Part shown: piece by piece, positions 49,358 to 59,703 of the stretch
Layout of the letters: each line of letters starts with the position of its first letter
How positions within the stretch are numbered: the stretch's first letter is position 1
Assembly (NCBI GenBank): GCA_035578155.1
Contig: JAPWDM010000016.1
Location: 363,501 to 427,500, forward strand
Length of the DNA stretch: 64,000 nucleotides
Direction of reading: 5' to 3'
Source of the DNA: Brachynemurus nebulosus
Taxonomy: Eukaryota > Arthropoda > Insecta > Neuroptera > Myrmeleontidae
Translations under genes and position numbers: made by a program
The notes under the pieces: generated by a model
Told to the model about the DNA's origin: nothing
The model's input: only the letters and a program-made list of their open reading frames with translations
Databases searched by the model: none

Positions 49358-50102
49358 AGAAAATCGGTTAATTTTCGGCAAGTGGTTTGCAAGAAAAAAC
49401 AAAAAAATAAAATAAATCGATATCATGAGATCTGACGTCATTGTTATATGCTCTTTCGAAAATACTTGGAAACATAGGATAAAATCGGAAAATGTATTCA
49501 GAAATATGTTTAGTTACCTTATATAATCGGCCGTAAATTTTTAATTCCCCTCGTAAATTAGTATTTAATGAAATAAATTGATTTAAATATTAAGCCACTC
49601 CCATTCTCTATTTCAAAAGTTTTTTCGTATATGAAATTTCAAAAAGTGGAGGACGCATCGTATATATTCCACACAGTTTAAGTTTAGTTTAACTTCTAGA
49701 TTAGTATGATTTGTAATAATAATTTCGCCTTGTATCTTTTAGACATTAAAAATATGAGTTTTACCAACAGCCAGTATTCTGTTATTATTGTAGAAATAGT
49801 TATACACGAATAACTGTAACTCGGGTCTAAGACAAGTTAGTAGAAAATAATTCGTTTCGGGGCTTTAACGTGAATTTTTTTATTTTATTAGAATGGCAGT
49901 TTAAAGTACGTTTGAATTGGAAACTTTGTATTTGTACAAATTTTAAGGGTAATTCAACAGAATTGTTAATTGCGCAAGTTCATAAGGTAGAATTATCCGG
50001 GTCAGTAATAAAAGATCGGGCCAATATTCGTGAATATTCGCTTTTCATTAATAATTGTGTACGTCTTATAGGAATAATTTAGCATCTACAACATCAACAC
50101 TT
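49356..50102. other. No gene recognised
   Basis: A 70-codon frame at 49870-50082 (+) has no recognisable domain. Otherwise AT-rich spacer. Confidence 0.4.
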
Positions 50103-50172
50103 GTGGCGCGGTGACAACGTAGTGGCTTAGTAAACCGTAGGTCGAGTGATCGAATCCGATCTCGATGAATCC
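50103..50172 (+). repeat. tRNA-like, possible SINE head
   Basis: GTGGCGCGGTGACAACGTAG, then TAGTGGCTTAG (A-box-like), then GGTCGAGTGATCGAATCC (B-box-like). Spacing is compatible with an internal pol III promoter, but a full cloverleaf does not form on inspection. Confidence 0.35.
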
Positions 50173-50486
50173 TTTCTTGGTTTTTCTTTTATTTTTGTTT
50201 ATTTATTTTAAATAAATACATAATTACATTTTTTATTTAATAAATAATTAACTCATTAATGCCTCAAGTTCTTATATTACTCTATTATTCTTATGCCTTT
50301 ATGTACTTTATTTTTTAATAATTTTCATAATGAAATATTAATATAATAATAAAATAAATTCAATAAGTAAATATAAACAAAATTTTCGTCAGTTATTTTT
50401 TAAGAACGTTCGAAAAAAAATACGAAAAATTAAGATTTTCTTCTTTTCAAGCAAAAGGGGTAGAGGTGACATTTTTACGGTGCAGT

Positions 50487-50753
50487 TCATCCCATTTGTG
50501 CCGCTTTCTCTCGATGAAAATCTTCTTCTATAACTTGGCTGTTATCCAGCAATTTCACAATGCAATTATAAAGTTCTTCTCCCACAGCAATCGATGAAGA
50601 TGAAATTTCCGATGGAGGATCTTGTAATAAATATCCATTTATTTCTAACAACGATTTACAGTCCCTAAGCGCATTAGTTATTTCAGCTTTCAGTGAATCG
50701 TTAAATTGGGACGTTTCATGAACATTATCAGCATTCGTACTTGGTCTTTCCAT
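50487..50753 (-). CDS. Hypothetical 88-aa protein
   Basis: ATG at 50753 follows an A-rich context (AATTAAA). The product is hydrophilic and acidic, with a Leu-rich helical middle (LKAEITNALRDCKSLLEING) and a Ser run (SSSS). Composition is more protein-like than other frames in the window. No signal peptide, membrane segment or zinc motif. Not recognised. About 60 bp upstream on the same strand a GTAAGT string could be a splice donor of a leader exon, without a clear acceptor. It could be a small host gene, a single exon, or chance. Confidence 0.3.
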   Translation of the reverse strand: MERPSTNADNVHETSQFNDSLKAEITNALRDCKSLLEINGYLLQDPPSEISSSSIAVGEELYNCIVKLLDNSQVIEEDFHREKAAQMG

Positions 50754-50839
50754 TTTAATTATATATAAAAATCAATTCGGCAAAATAGCACCAAATAATT
50801 TTTATAAGTTATACTTACGAAAATTGAAGATCGAATGGC

Positions 50840-51880
50840 TACAAATACCCTAATTGGATCTTTTCTCGGCTGTATCTAATACACCGAAGGACCCTAAATA
50901 AATAAATTTCTATTGTTTGTTCTCGTTGTTATGTAAATCTCTAGAGGTAGCAGGTAGAGGACATGTACAGTTTAAAAATTTATTTTTGTGATAAATATCA
51001 CAAATTACAAAATTTTCAATAGTAAGAACATTCGGCCGCTTCTAGTACACCCCAGGATTATAAATTAATAGATTTTCTTTGTCTGTTCTCGTTGTTATAA
51101 AAATACTTACAGATAGTAGATAGGGTGCATACTAGTTCGCTTCCGCGGTCAGATTTTAATCTTATCTTGAAAAAAGGTCGTGGGTTAGTTCGCTTCCTGA
51201 CTTATTATCTACTGACAGATAAAATTAATTACCTAAATGACAGTGGGGATATTCCATATAGTAAGATGAAAAGCAAATATTCGCACATTAGTTATTATTT
51301 GTGGTCAATCAGTTGAATATAAAACTAGTTTAATAACCAATTTGTAAATAGTTGTTAACTGTAAATAATTATAAATATAATTTTCATAAGAATAACATAC
51401 AAACATTTAAATAAAGGCGCAAAAAAATGTATCTTAAGGCAGTTAATTTACGTAAGGAATTTGTAGAAGGAAAAATATGATTATTGAAACAAAATGTAAT
51501 AAGTAGATTGGACTTTGTAAAATTTATGTCATATAAATTTACACCAAATTTATAATGTAGTTAATATTAATTAAGTTATAAAACACAAATAAAAACATTC
51601 TTATTTTGCTGTTTAATTTGTGTAATTTCTCTTTCTTTGAGTTCTTAGAATGAACCTTAATCGCATTAGCATATAGTTACGGGAGCGAACTAGTATACGG
51701 TCTAGACAGGAGCGAGCTAGTATACGGTCACAGCAGCGAACTAGTACATATATGACCCTTCAGGGTTATCTGACCGCGGGAGCGAACTAGTGTGCGCCGA
51801 GTAGATAGGCAGCAGATAAAAGTTAAAAATTTACCTTTTTGACAAAATTTACAAAGTTACAAAACTTTGGATATTAATAG
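50840..51880. repeat. Two direct repeat units of about 180 bp, second split by a MITE
   Basis: The unit has TCTAATACACCGAAGGACCC or TCTAGTACACCCCAGGAT, TTTGTTCTCGTTGTTAT, a GTAGCAGGTAGA / GTAGATAGGCAGCAGATA phrase and ACAAATTACAAAATTTTCAA. It is seen at about 50850-51020 and again at 51025-51124 continuing at 51800-51880 after the inserted element. Confidence 0.65.
51125..51799. mobile_element. Mutator-like MITE, 675 bp, with 9-10-bp target duplication
   Basis: TIRs read ACTAGTTCGCT(T/C)CCGCGGTCAGAT at both ends. AGTAGATAGG flanks both sides (51115-51124 and 51800-51809). Subterminal GGAGCGAACTAGTATACGG motifs recur near the right end. No transposase. The exact end is uncertain by one base. 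Confidence 0.85.
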
Positions 51881-52056
51881 TATAATTTATTAATTAAAAT
51901 TCACATAGTGATTGAAAAAAATATTTTAATATAATTAATATAATATTAATATTTGAAATTAAAAATTATAAATTATCTTATTAAAATTATCAGTATTAAT
52001 ATTTCATTATGAAAATTATTAAAAAATAAAGTAATATAAAATCATATGCTTTAGAT
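51810..52056. other. No gene seen
   Basis: Very AT-rich spacer. Confidence 0.4.
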
Positions 52057-52848
52057 CAGTGTTTTTCAACCTGTGAGTCGCGAAGTCTTTTTAAGGGGGT
52101 CGCAGTTACTTTAACAATAAAACCACTGTAGTTCAATATATAATATTTAATAAAGAAAAGGTTAATTAAAGATTACATTAATGTGATGGTTTATTACTTT
52201 CGCTTGATAAAATTTCAAAGCACATAACTGCGGCTTATTTTCATTAACAGTACATCCGCGTTTTAAATAATTGTCGTCATACAGACGTTTTTTCTTTGCT
52301 TTTGTGTCATTACTCTCATTGAAACTTAAAGTTGGCGGTTGCACATGTCTTTCCAGAAACTTTCCATTTTCAATAATTATAATGAGCACAGAATTTTGGA
52401 TATTAGACAATAAAAGACAGTGAGCAACTACTAAACAAATAACAATAGTCAACTCAATATATTTAAACACAATTCAAAGCGAATTCACGATTAAAAGAAT
52501 TCAAAATTGTCATCCTTTGCTCGCCTTATGCTCCACGCAGCGCTCATCATGTCGCGCTATGTCTCGCTCACACAAGTCACGCGTGCGTTCAGAAGCTACC
52601 AAAATCGTAAAATTAGATGTTGACATAAAAATATGCCTGTTTAAAGTTTGTTTCTTACGTATTTAATTGATACCCAATTCAAAATAATTAATAATGATGA
52701 TTAGATCCGATATTTATAACATAAAATAAAATAAAAGTTAGAAATAGCAAAAGGTAGGGTTCGCGAAATATTTTTCTATACTAGGGGGGTCGCGAAATAT
52801 TTTTCCATACTAGGGGGGTCGCGCCATGAATAAGGTTGAAAAACACTG
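52057..52848. mobile_element. hAT transposon remnant, 792 bp, with 8-bp target duplication
   Basis: Ends CAGTGTTTTTCAACCT and AGGTTGAAAAACACTG (with a small difference) are inverted. CTTTAGAT flanks both sides (52049-52056 and 52849-52856). GGGGGGTCGCG subterminal motifs lie near both ends, with a 33-bp tandem pair at about 52758-52820. Confidence 0.9.
52162..52470 (-). pseudogene. N-terminal fragment of a hAT transposase (BED-type finger, degenerate)
   Basis: The 102-codon frame includes KAKKKRLYDDNYLKRGCTVNE followed by KPQLCALKF, similar in layout to the start of ZBED5/SCAND3-like transposases (K-K-R-K-Y-x-x-x-Y-L, then a Cys-x-x-Cys knuckle). The second Cys of the knuckle is not kept. 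Nothing of the catalytic domain remains. Confidence 0.55.
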
Positions 52849-52856
52849 CTTTAGAT

Positions 52857-53685
52857 GATATAAACTGGAGCATCATTGGGCTTGCCGAGATTAGAAGAAA
52901 CTTTTTAAAAATAGAAGAAACGAAGAATGGTCATGTATTTTGTCATTCAGCAGCACTTAATGGTTCTTTTGGTGTCGGGCTCTTAGTAAATAAAATATAT
53001 AAAAAAAAGAAAAATTTGTTGCAGTAAGCGAAAGAATAGCTCTTTTAACTATAAGAACACATCGAATGAGGATACTTTTAATTCAAGTGCACATGCCTAT
53101 TGCGGAATCGCCAAATAATGATGTAGAAATTGTTTATAACCAATTAGAAGAAACTATTTTAAAAGAAAAGAAAAAAGTTGATTTCTATTTAGTCATTGGT
53201 GACTTTAATAGCAGGGTGGGCAAATTACTCGCTGGTGAAGAAAATGTTAGGGGTAAATATGGTTATGGAGAACGCAATGAAAGAGATGCACACTTGGTTA
53301 ATTTCGCAGCTTGCCACAACTTAGAAATTACTAATACGTTCTTTTTAAAGAAACTTTCACGAAGATGGACATGCAGCTCTCCCAATAATTAAAAATTCGA
53401 GTTGGACTACATAATGACAGACAATATGAAAGTAATTACAAATGTCGAAGTTTTAAACAGTTTTAAAGTTGATTCTGATCATAGACTTATAAGAGCAACA
53501 TTAGTATTTACTATTTAGTAGCAAGCAACTTCGGAAAACTCAGTATTCAGACAAAAAACCAAAGAAAATAGTTGAAAACGATAACAAGTATGTAGAATGT
53601 TTGGAATCACAATTAGGAAGTATTTCAAAATTAAGTTTTGCAGAAATGTTAGTTGATGAGTTCTATCGGGTTTTTATCAGGTTGT
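52857..53685 (+). pseudogene. RTE-type non-LTR retrotransposon, endonuclease domain remnant
   Basis: The first piece (to 53027) reads INWSIIGLAEIRR (the EIRR Glu block) and GSFGVGLLVN. A frameshift in the A run at 53003-53016 leads to the second piece, with HMPIAESPNND, LVIGDFNSRVGK (the GDFN block) and GKYGYGERNERDAHLVNFA. After a TAA at 53390-53392 the same frame continues with LDYIMTDNMKVI and SDHRLIRATLVF, ending in TAG 53516-53518. The order E, GDFN, DYI, SDHR is that of RTE-clade endonucleases. The RT is missing because another element lies at 53686 onward. Confidence 0.8.
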
Positions 53686-53689
53686 TATT

Positions 53690-53737
53690 ATTATTATTAC
53701 TATTATTATTATTATTATAATTATTATTATTATTATG
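53690..53737. repeat. (ATT)n/(TAA)n microsatellite at the 3' end of the R2/R4-like element
   Basis: About 15 imperfect triplet repeats. It separates the RTE remnant from the R2/R4-like element. Confidence 0.9.
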
Positions 53738-53943
53738 ACTTTTACGCCAATCTGGCGCTCACTACTCAGTAGGACAGTACTGAGTAACATTCACCTATAT
53801 CGGCATTATGCAAGGTATTAGGCTCTGTGGAAGGGTAATGTGCTAAACCAATTCGTAAAAGTACCGTAGTACATTCACGGACGGGTTTGTCACATCACTC
53901 CTTATATTGTTGTTATTGTTGCTTGAGACGAGGTGTTATGCGT

Positions 53944-55359
53944 CTATTTTGGTGTACACTGGGTCGTACGACGAGAATTTTGTGGGAGCGTAGATGTTGG
54001 CTCAATGACAGACGGCTGTGAAAGCCTAGTTCGTTTTCGTGTCCTCAGAGGATAGGTAGGATTAGGGACAGAGGGAAGGGAAAGGACTGTTTGAGTTTGT
54101 GTGTGTGTTCGAGTATGTGTGTGGATGTGTCGTTCTATTTTACGTTTCTTGGTGCAAATGTGTTCTGGTTCATAAAATTGCTCATTAACATCGGGTGTTC
54201 CTGGAATTGCGCGTTTAGATGATACAGAGGTTGACGGACCTTGTGTGTTATTGGTTTGGGGAGGATTGTGCACTAGAGCGGTAACAGTGATAGCGCGGCA
54301 GTTGATCGACCCTCCCTCTTCATCAGACGAATCCGGATCTGTATATGTGTTAAGTGTTTGTGTTTCAGTGTTAGTGTATTGTGTGTTTATGTATGTGTGT
54401 TGTTTGTCTGTAAGATGAGTGTCAGTGTGTTGTTCGCTCACTGTAGATGGCTCAGATGGAGTAGAAGCAGATCTTGTGCTTTCACATATCGCAGTCGAAT
54501 TCTTATTACTGAGGAACTTCCGTACTCTACGACACGCGTTTATTATCACTGCCTTTTGCATAGCGACATATGTGTATTTTGGGAGACCCAAGACGCTCAA
54601 ACTATTGTGTAGTGTGTTTGGAATGATCCCAGTGGCACTGAGCACTATTGGAACAATGTGGACATGTTCCATTCGCCATTGTTGTTTTATTTCGGCTGCG
54701 AGGTCAGTGTATTTATCCAATTTAAATGCGTGTGTTTTTTGTAAGTTGTGTGTATTCGGAACCGCAATATCGATCAGATAGGTGGTCTTAGTTTTTTTCA
54801 TTACGAGGGTGATATCTGGTCGGTTATGAATTATGGTCTTATCTGTAATAATCGACCGATCCCAGTAAAGTCTACAGGAGTCATTCTCCGCTACTACTTT
54901 TGGTGTGAGCTTGTAGTAAGGGCTTTTATCGGTTATAAGGTGGTGCTTAACCGCCAGTTTCTGGTATATAATTTTGCCAACCTGGTCGTGACGGTGTTTG
55001 TATTCGGACTGAGCGAGCTGAGTACAGGCAGCTGTGATATGTTGGATCGTTTCGGGTTTGGAATGGCATCTCCGGCATGAGTCAGATGTTGGAGGCTCTG
55101 TAAGTAGGGCGGTAGTAGTTTGGCTAAAGGTGTTGTTACAGCTGACAGGTGGCTGCATAGAACCCAACCTGTCGTCACCGTGATCTGAGCTGTCACATTC
55201 AGTGGTGACCCTGATGCGCCCGGTCGCTCCACTGGTAGCGGCAATTTTCCGAGGACTTTTTCTTAATTGCTCCATCCTAATGGGTTGTCCTTTTAGTCGC
55301 CTTTTACGACAAGCAGGACTTACTGTGAGGAAATTCTGCAAAGTGAAGCCCCCACCCAC
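53944..55359 (-). CDS. Restriction-like endonuclease ORF of an R2/R4-like element, RT lacking
   Basis: 471 codons, no internal stop. ATG 55359 gives a leader; ATG 55275 (MEQLRKSPRKIAATSGATG) is the more natural start. Residues about 95-125 form a zinc knuckle (CRRC, H seven later, C four further on, then YKHRHD). Residues about 180-200 give RPDITL and LIDIAVP, a PD-x14-D arrangement like the endonuclease of R2-type elements, followed by a helical KLDKYTDLAAEIKQQW. The last 180 residues are a Ser/Thr/His-rich low-complexity tail with basic patches. The RT that precedes the zinc knuckle in full elements is absent; the jump is around residues 65-95. It could encode a stand-alone nuclease-type protein. 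Confidence 0.65.
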   Translation of the reverse strand: MGGGFTLQNFLTVSPACRKRRLKGQPIRMEQLRKSPRKIAATSGATGRIRVTTECDSSDHGDDRLGSMQPPVSCNNTFSQTTTALLTEPPTSDSCRRCHSKPETIQHITAACTQLAQSEYKHRHDQVGKIIYQKLAVKHHLITDKSPYYKLTPKVVAENDSCRLYWDRSIITDKTIIHNRPDITLVMKKTKTTYLIDIAVPNTHNLQKTHAFKLDKYTDLAAEIKQQWRMEHVHIVPIVLSATGIIPNTLHNSLSVLGLPKYTYVAMQKAVIINACRRVRKFLSNKNSTAICESTRSASTPSEPSTVSEQHTDTHLTDKQHTYINTQYTNTETQTLNTYTDPDSSDEEGGSINCRAITVTALVHNPPQTNNTQGPSTSVSSKRAIPGTPDVNEQFYEPEHICTKKRKIERHIHTHTRTHTQTQTVLSLPSVPNPTYPLRTRKRTRLSQPSVIEPTSTLPQNSRRTTQCTPK

Positions 55360-55370
55360 AGGACGTTTAT

Positions 55371-55743
55371 TTTTTTTTTTGTCGTTAAAATTGGGGTACT
55401 GCTGCCGGTGGATGGCGCGGTCACCAGCACCCGGCGGCGTCGCCTACTAAGGGCATGCGCCGCCAAACACAGTAAAAATAAAAACAACACGTAAAGACAG
55501 GAACACATAAATGCAATAGACAACGGACAAACATACACATATAAAATCCAACGATGAGCCCAGCCATCCCAGGGCTTAAATAGAGCGGACAGTGTTTGGT
55601 GACGGTACGATAAGTACTAGACAAAGCGTCCGGTCACCAAGGCCTGAAGACCATCGCTGCGACTCCCCCCGAGGCGTAAAAGGCCCCGGAGTGGAGAAAA
55701 CCGACTAGAAAGACACACAGAGACTAGAAATATATATCACAAA
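55371..55743 (-). mobile_element. 5'-truncated copy of the I-like element: 3' tail only
   Basis: The reverse strand matches 4374-4740, including GGGGGGAGTCGCAGCGATGG, TGGTGACCGGACGCTTTGTC and GGCGGCGCATGCCCTTAGTA, and ends in poly(A) (T run at 55371-55380). It lies immediately 5' of the R2/R4-like ORF on the same strand. Confidence 0.88.
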
Positions 55744-56220
55744 AATAATCACAGATGAATCTTAGTTTAATACATTCCTTTTGCTTAGCCGTATTGGAAT
55801 TATAAATAAGATAACAATATTATTTAATAATTTGCATACTGTTAAAATATTTTAATGAGCCGTCTGTGCTAAGAATCGTTGATAGCAATCCCCAGCAAAA
55901 ACTAGAACCAAAAATTGTTATTAAAGAGGTCTATGTGTATTTTTAAATTTAAAATTTGTGGGTATCATAATTATTATAATTGTATTTGTACTTGGCATAA
56001 GAATCGATTTCAACTATTTTTTTTTTAATTTTAAAATGCTAGTACTATTATAAATTTATAAATGCAGTTGTGTAATTATTTATATGATGTCAGTCTTTTT
56101 ATTTTTAATTTTTTCTTTTGCTTATTTATTTATTTGATGTAAGCTATGTTGCAAACCAATATTCAGCTGACAAAGTACTTGCCTCCATTTTTGCAGATAT
56201 CTTCAGATATTTGTTTTTGT

Positions 56221-56223
<3 letters not shown>
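55744..56223. other. No gene seen
   Basis: AT-rich spacer. Confidence 0.4.

Positions 56224-56287
<64 letters not shown>
56224..56287. repeat. (TA)n array
   Basis: About 64 bp of TA, 17 bp from the MITE at 56305. Confidence 0.95.
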
Positions 56288-56290
<3 letters not shown>

Positions 56291-56304
56291 ATATTTATTA
56301 TATA

Positions 56305-56444
56305 CAGGATGTAAGGGAGATAACTCTTATCCTTTTGAGGATTGACGCGACTGTTAATTTCGAAAAAATTCCTGCGGTTTTAGTGTCTACAGGGTGCTAT
56401 GAGTAACCCCTCAGAAGGTGGTCACTTATTTCTCTGACACCCTG
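56305..56444 (-). mobile_element. Mariner-type MITE, copy 2
   Basis: Inverse orientation of 49132-49270; shares AAAATTCCTGCGGTTTTAGT, GTGGTCACTTATTTCTCTGA and the CACCCTGTATA terminus. TA lies at both ends. The same MITE end as in copy 1 faces the (TA)n array. Confidence 0.85.
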
Positions 56445-57188
56445 TATAGGCTAATCATGAAAAAATATTTGTAGATGTTCTAGTCATAATTGAATATTTT
56501 AATTCTTACTAATAGGTGTCATATTTAATTACCTTATAGCATAAAGAGAATTATTAAATTTTTCTAAACTTATCTACTCAACAGAACTTCAATCAATTTA
56601 CTTTATTTTTAAAATTTATCGCCTCTTTTTTCCTAAAAACCTAACCTTTACTTTAATGCTCTGAACAAAATTTGAAATATTAATTGTTTTGAATGTTACT
56701 TTATTTGTAATTTAGCGTTACTCCATATTTGTAAATAATAAAACAAATACTTTACATATACTGCTATGTAGTTGATATAATTTTTCTGTTTTCTGAATAA
56801 GGTAAAAAATAATTAATGTTGGCAATAATTATAACAATTAAAAATAAAGTGCTATTTGTGAAGTATTATTGTTTTATATGTACAAAATTAAGTAAAACGA
56901 AGTCACTTTATAAAAACCATTATAAACTGCAATAATATGCTATTGCAAACAACTGAATATGTTTACAGTTTGATTAATTTGAAAAAGAATAGAATTAAAA
57001 AACTTACGTCTGCACAAACATTCCTCATAGATGACTTGAAACTGAGAACTCAAGTCAGGCTGTGGATGACATTGCAAAGCGCATGTCTGGGTACATATAT
57101 TTCATGAACTATGAGTGAGTGAGATATAATTAAATTAGAAGCTAATATAGTGTTCTAATTTATTATTTAATTCATAACACTAGTTTAC
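56445..57188. other. No gene seen
   Basis: AT-rich spacer. Confidence 0.4.
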
Positions 57189-58552
57189 AAAAGGACGAAT
57201 CCGGATAAGGCCCATTTTTCGCCCATCGGTGTTTGGATGTGATTATATTTTCTATTGAATCTAGTGACCTTCCTATTTAAGAAGGCAACATACTTTTCAA
57301 TTATTCTTCTTTATTAAACAAAAGAAATAAGCAGTTCATAATAATAAATTAAATAATATAAAAACCAAAATTTTGAGATTTAACTTTTTTTTTTAATTTA
57401 AAAATTCTTTTTACTTATAAAAGTATAATAATTATCATCGGAAAGCTGAATGATCTGGTGAATCAAAATCTAAACGTCTTTTTTGAAATAGATCTAATGT
57501 CGTCAAAAAGAGACACTATTTCTTTTGTAATTAAAAACGTCTCAGTGTTTACAGAGTGTAAGGAATTCATAGCTGATTCGGTGAAGATTTTATTGTTAAG
57601 GTGATTTTTACAACATCTCTTTCCCGACGAAATATAAACTCAATTCTCGATGAATACCTGATTTCTAGAAGTTATGCTTATACACAATACATGAGTAATT
57701 TGAATTATGACATGGAGGAATGGGTAGATGGATTTTTTCTTGTTCTGGTTTAGAAGTTATGCATAATTCTGAATTTTTCAGTGTTGCGTAACTTGCCGTA
57801 ATATTTGAAATCGAAAGAACAATTTGATCTCTTGTAATATCTGATGTAGACGCGCCAGAAGTTTTTTTTTTGTTTTTAATATTTTTGAAGCAAAACTTCG
57901 GCAAGTAGGACACACATGAGCACCACTTTTTAACTCACAGTTTTTAAAATTTTGAAGAATAGATAAAATTCTTTTATTAGTACAAATACGAAAACTACAA
58001 ATATTTTTTATCCATTTTTTACAACAATCAAATTGTTTAGCAGGCATTGTTTTCAATTTATATATAGACAAAATAGTCAAAAACACTTTAAAATGAAAAA
58101 TTAATCATTTGCTGAAGTGTTTATTATTTGTACGTGTCGCGACATGCATGCATTATATGATGCTGTGTTTAACATATCACTTGCGATATTTATTTCAACT
58201 ATTTTTTTTCCCACAAAAACGCACAAAGTACCAACTTCAAATTAATTTCATTCAACAGTATATTGAACATAAAGTCACATATGTTAATTTGAATTTGGTA
58301 CCTTGAACGCTTCTTTCTGAAATAAAGCCAATTTGTTAAAAAAATGTGAAAAATGCTAAAAAATACGTGAAGAACCCAACTTTAGGACGCAATTATGACA
58401 TTAAAGAAATTTAATAATGAAATAAAAATTACACCACGTTAAAGCACACATCTTGTACAAAATAAACCAACAATTAGATCTCTGTAAATTGAAAATTTTT
58501 TTCACACGTATATTATGGGCGAAAAATGGGCCTTATCCGGACTCGTCCTTTT
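57189..58552. mobile_element. DNA transposon remnant with 36-bp TIRs
   Basis: AAAAGGACGA(A/G)TCCGGATAAG continuing through GCCCATTTTTCGCCCA is present at both ends as an inverted repeat with one mismatch. Flanking target duplication is unclear (TTTAC left, TTTTAC overlapping right). It carries one small frame-shifted gene piece on the minus strand. Confidence 0.85.
57665..58047 (-). pseudogene. Zinc-finger-like N-terminal ORF of the 57189-58552 element
   Basis: From ATG 58047 the frame reads MPAKQFDCCKKW, then FRICTNKR and CELKSGAHVCPTCRSFA, a set of Cys pairs suggesting zinc binding. At the A-rich run (plus 57862-57870) the sensible reading moves to another frame, giving TSGASTSDITRDQIVLSISN and ending at 57665. 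It is probably the N-terminus of a transposase whose catalytic part is deleted. The family is not recognised. Confidence 0.45.
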
Positions 58553-59100
58553 ACTTTTTGTCAGTTGCCGCGAATTTTGTGGTGGTTGTTGTATGCTTAT
58601 CACATGTTGTTTTCAAATCTACCCTCAAATTTTTGTGCAGCTCAAATTACTTTATTGTTGATTTTCATCATTAGTGTTTTTGTTCGATGATAATGGGCGT
58701 GTTTCACTTTGTTCAAATAATAATATATTTAATTTATGCGTATTTTTTTCTTAATAAATTTATATGTTTTTTCTGTTCGTACATATCCGAAACTTAAAAA
58801 CTAGAGCTGTTCGAAAAATTCCAATTATATATTCGAACTTAGCATGCCATGAGTAGCTAACAACAAAAATTTTACCGGCAATAGATACATTGTAAACACT
58901 AGTGTAATCAATGTCACTTTGGTGCTCACCAGCTTGATGAAATATTGTAGGAATTTTTTAAAAATCCTCCATTATTTTGAAAATTTTAAACTTAGTAGCG
59001 GCCCCTAAAATCTAAAATTTTATGGAAGTCTTTTTCATATTGTGGAACAAAATGAATGGGTGCCTCCAGAATTTTAAAATATTAGTTTCTAAGGACCACC

Positions 59101-59104
<4 letters not shown>
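58553..59104. other. No gene seen
   Basis: AT-rich spacer. Confidence 0.4.

Positions 59105-59180
<76 letters not shown>
59105..59180. repeat. (TA)n array
   Basis: About 76 bp of TA directly before a MITE. Confidence 0.95.
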
Positions 59181-59182
<2 letters not shown>

Positions 59183-59630
59183 ATGTGAGTTTTTTGAGAG
59201 GTGCCATTTCTATTACAACCAAACTTTTATGATAGAAATGGTACTGGAAAAGGTTCTTTTCTTGGATGTAATGGAAATGTAACCAAGGAAAACACTATTG
59301 GTTGAAGTAGCCTCAAGTACATATGCATATTTTTACCGCGTAACTGATAAATTAAAAAAAATTAAAAAATTAAACTTTGGTAAAAAAATTTTTTGTTCAT
59401 TTATGTTGTTAATTAATGCATTAGATCAATTTTATCGAAAAATTAACATATAGTCCCATTTAAAAATCTATAAGTTTGTATCATAGCTTGAACACCATAA
59501 GGGTTACAAAGCTCCTGGCTATAGCAATCGGTTGCCCCCGTCGATATCTACAACTCTTATTTGAACATTTTTTCGATTAAATCAACGGGTTGGCTGTAAT
59601 AAAAATGGCAACTCTCGAAAAACTCACACA

Positions 59631-59632
<2 letters not shown>
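59181..59632 (+). mobile_element. MITE with about 40-bp TIRs between two (TA)n arrays
   Basis: CATGTGAGTTTTTTGAGAG and TGCCATTTCTATTACA at the left are matched inverted at the right (TGTAATAAAAATGGCA, CTCTCGAAAAACTCACACAG). A related partial copy is at 39440-39860. No ORF. Confidence 0.8.

Positions 59633-59700
<68 letters not shown>
59633..59700. repeat. (TA)n array
   Basis: TA between two MITEs. Confidence 0.95.

Positions 59701-59702
<2 letters not shown>

Positions 59703-59703
<1 letters not shown>

Larger units (their letters stand above)
53686..55370 (-). mobile_element. R2/R4-like non-LTR element, internally deleted, ending in (TAA)n
   Basis: On the minus strand it runs from a leader with CGTAAAAGGCGACTAAAAGG to a 3' end made of ATA/TAA triplets (53690-53737 on plus). 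Elements of the R4/Dong type are known to end in or target TAA repeats, which fits. The ORF retains an N-terminal leader and the C-terminal zinc/endonuclease region, but no reverse transcriptase. Confidence 0.55.

Noticed and set aside
54358..55080. Plus-strand frames opposite the R2/R4-like ORF
   Set aside because: They are antisense shadows; the minus-strand frame has the zinc and nuclease motifs.
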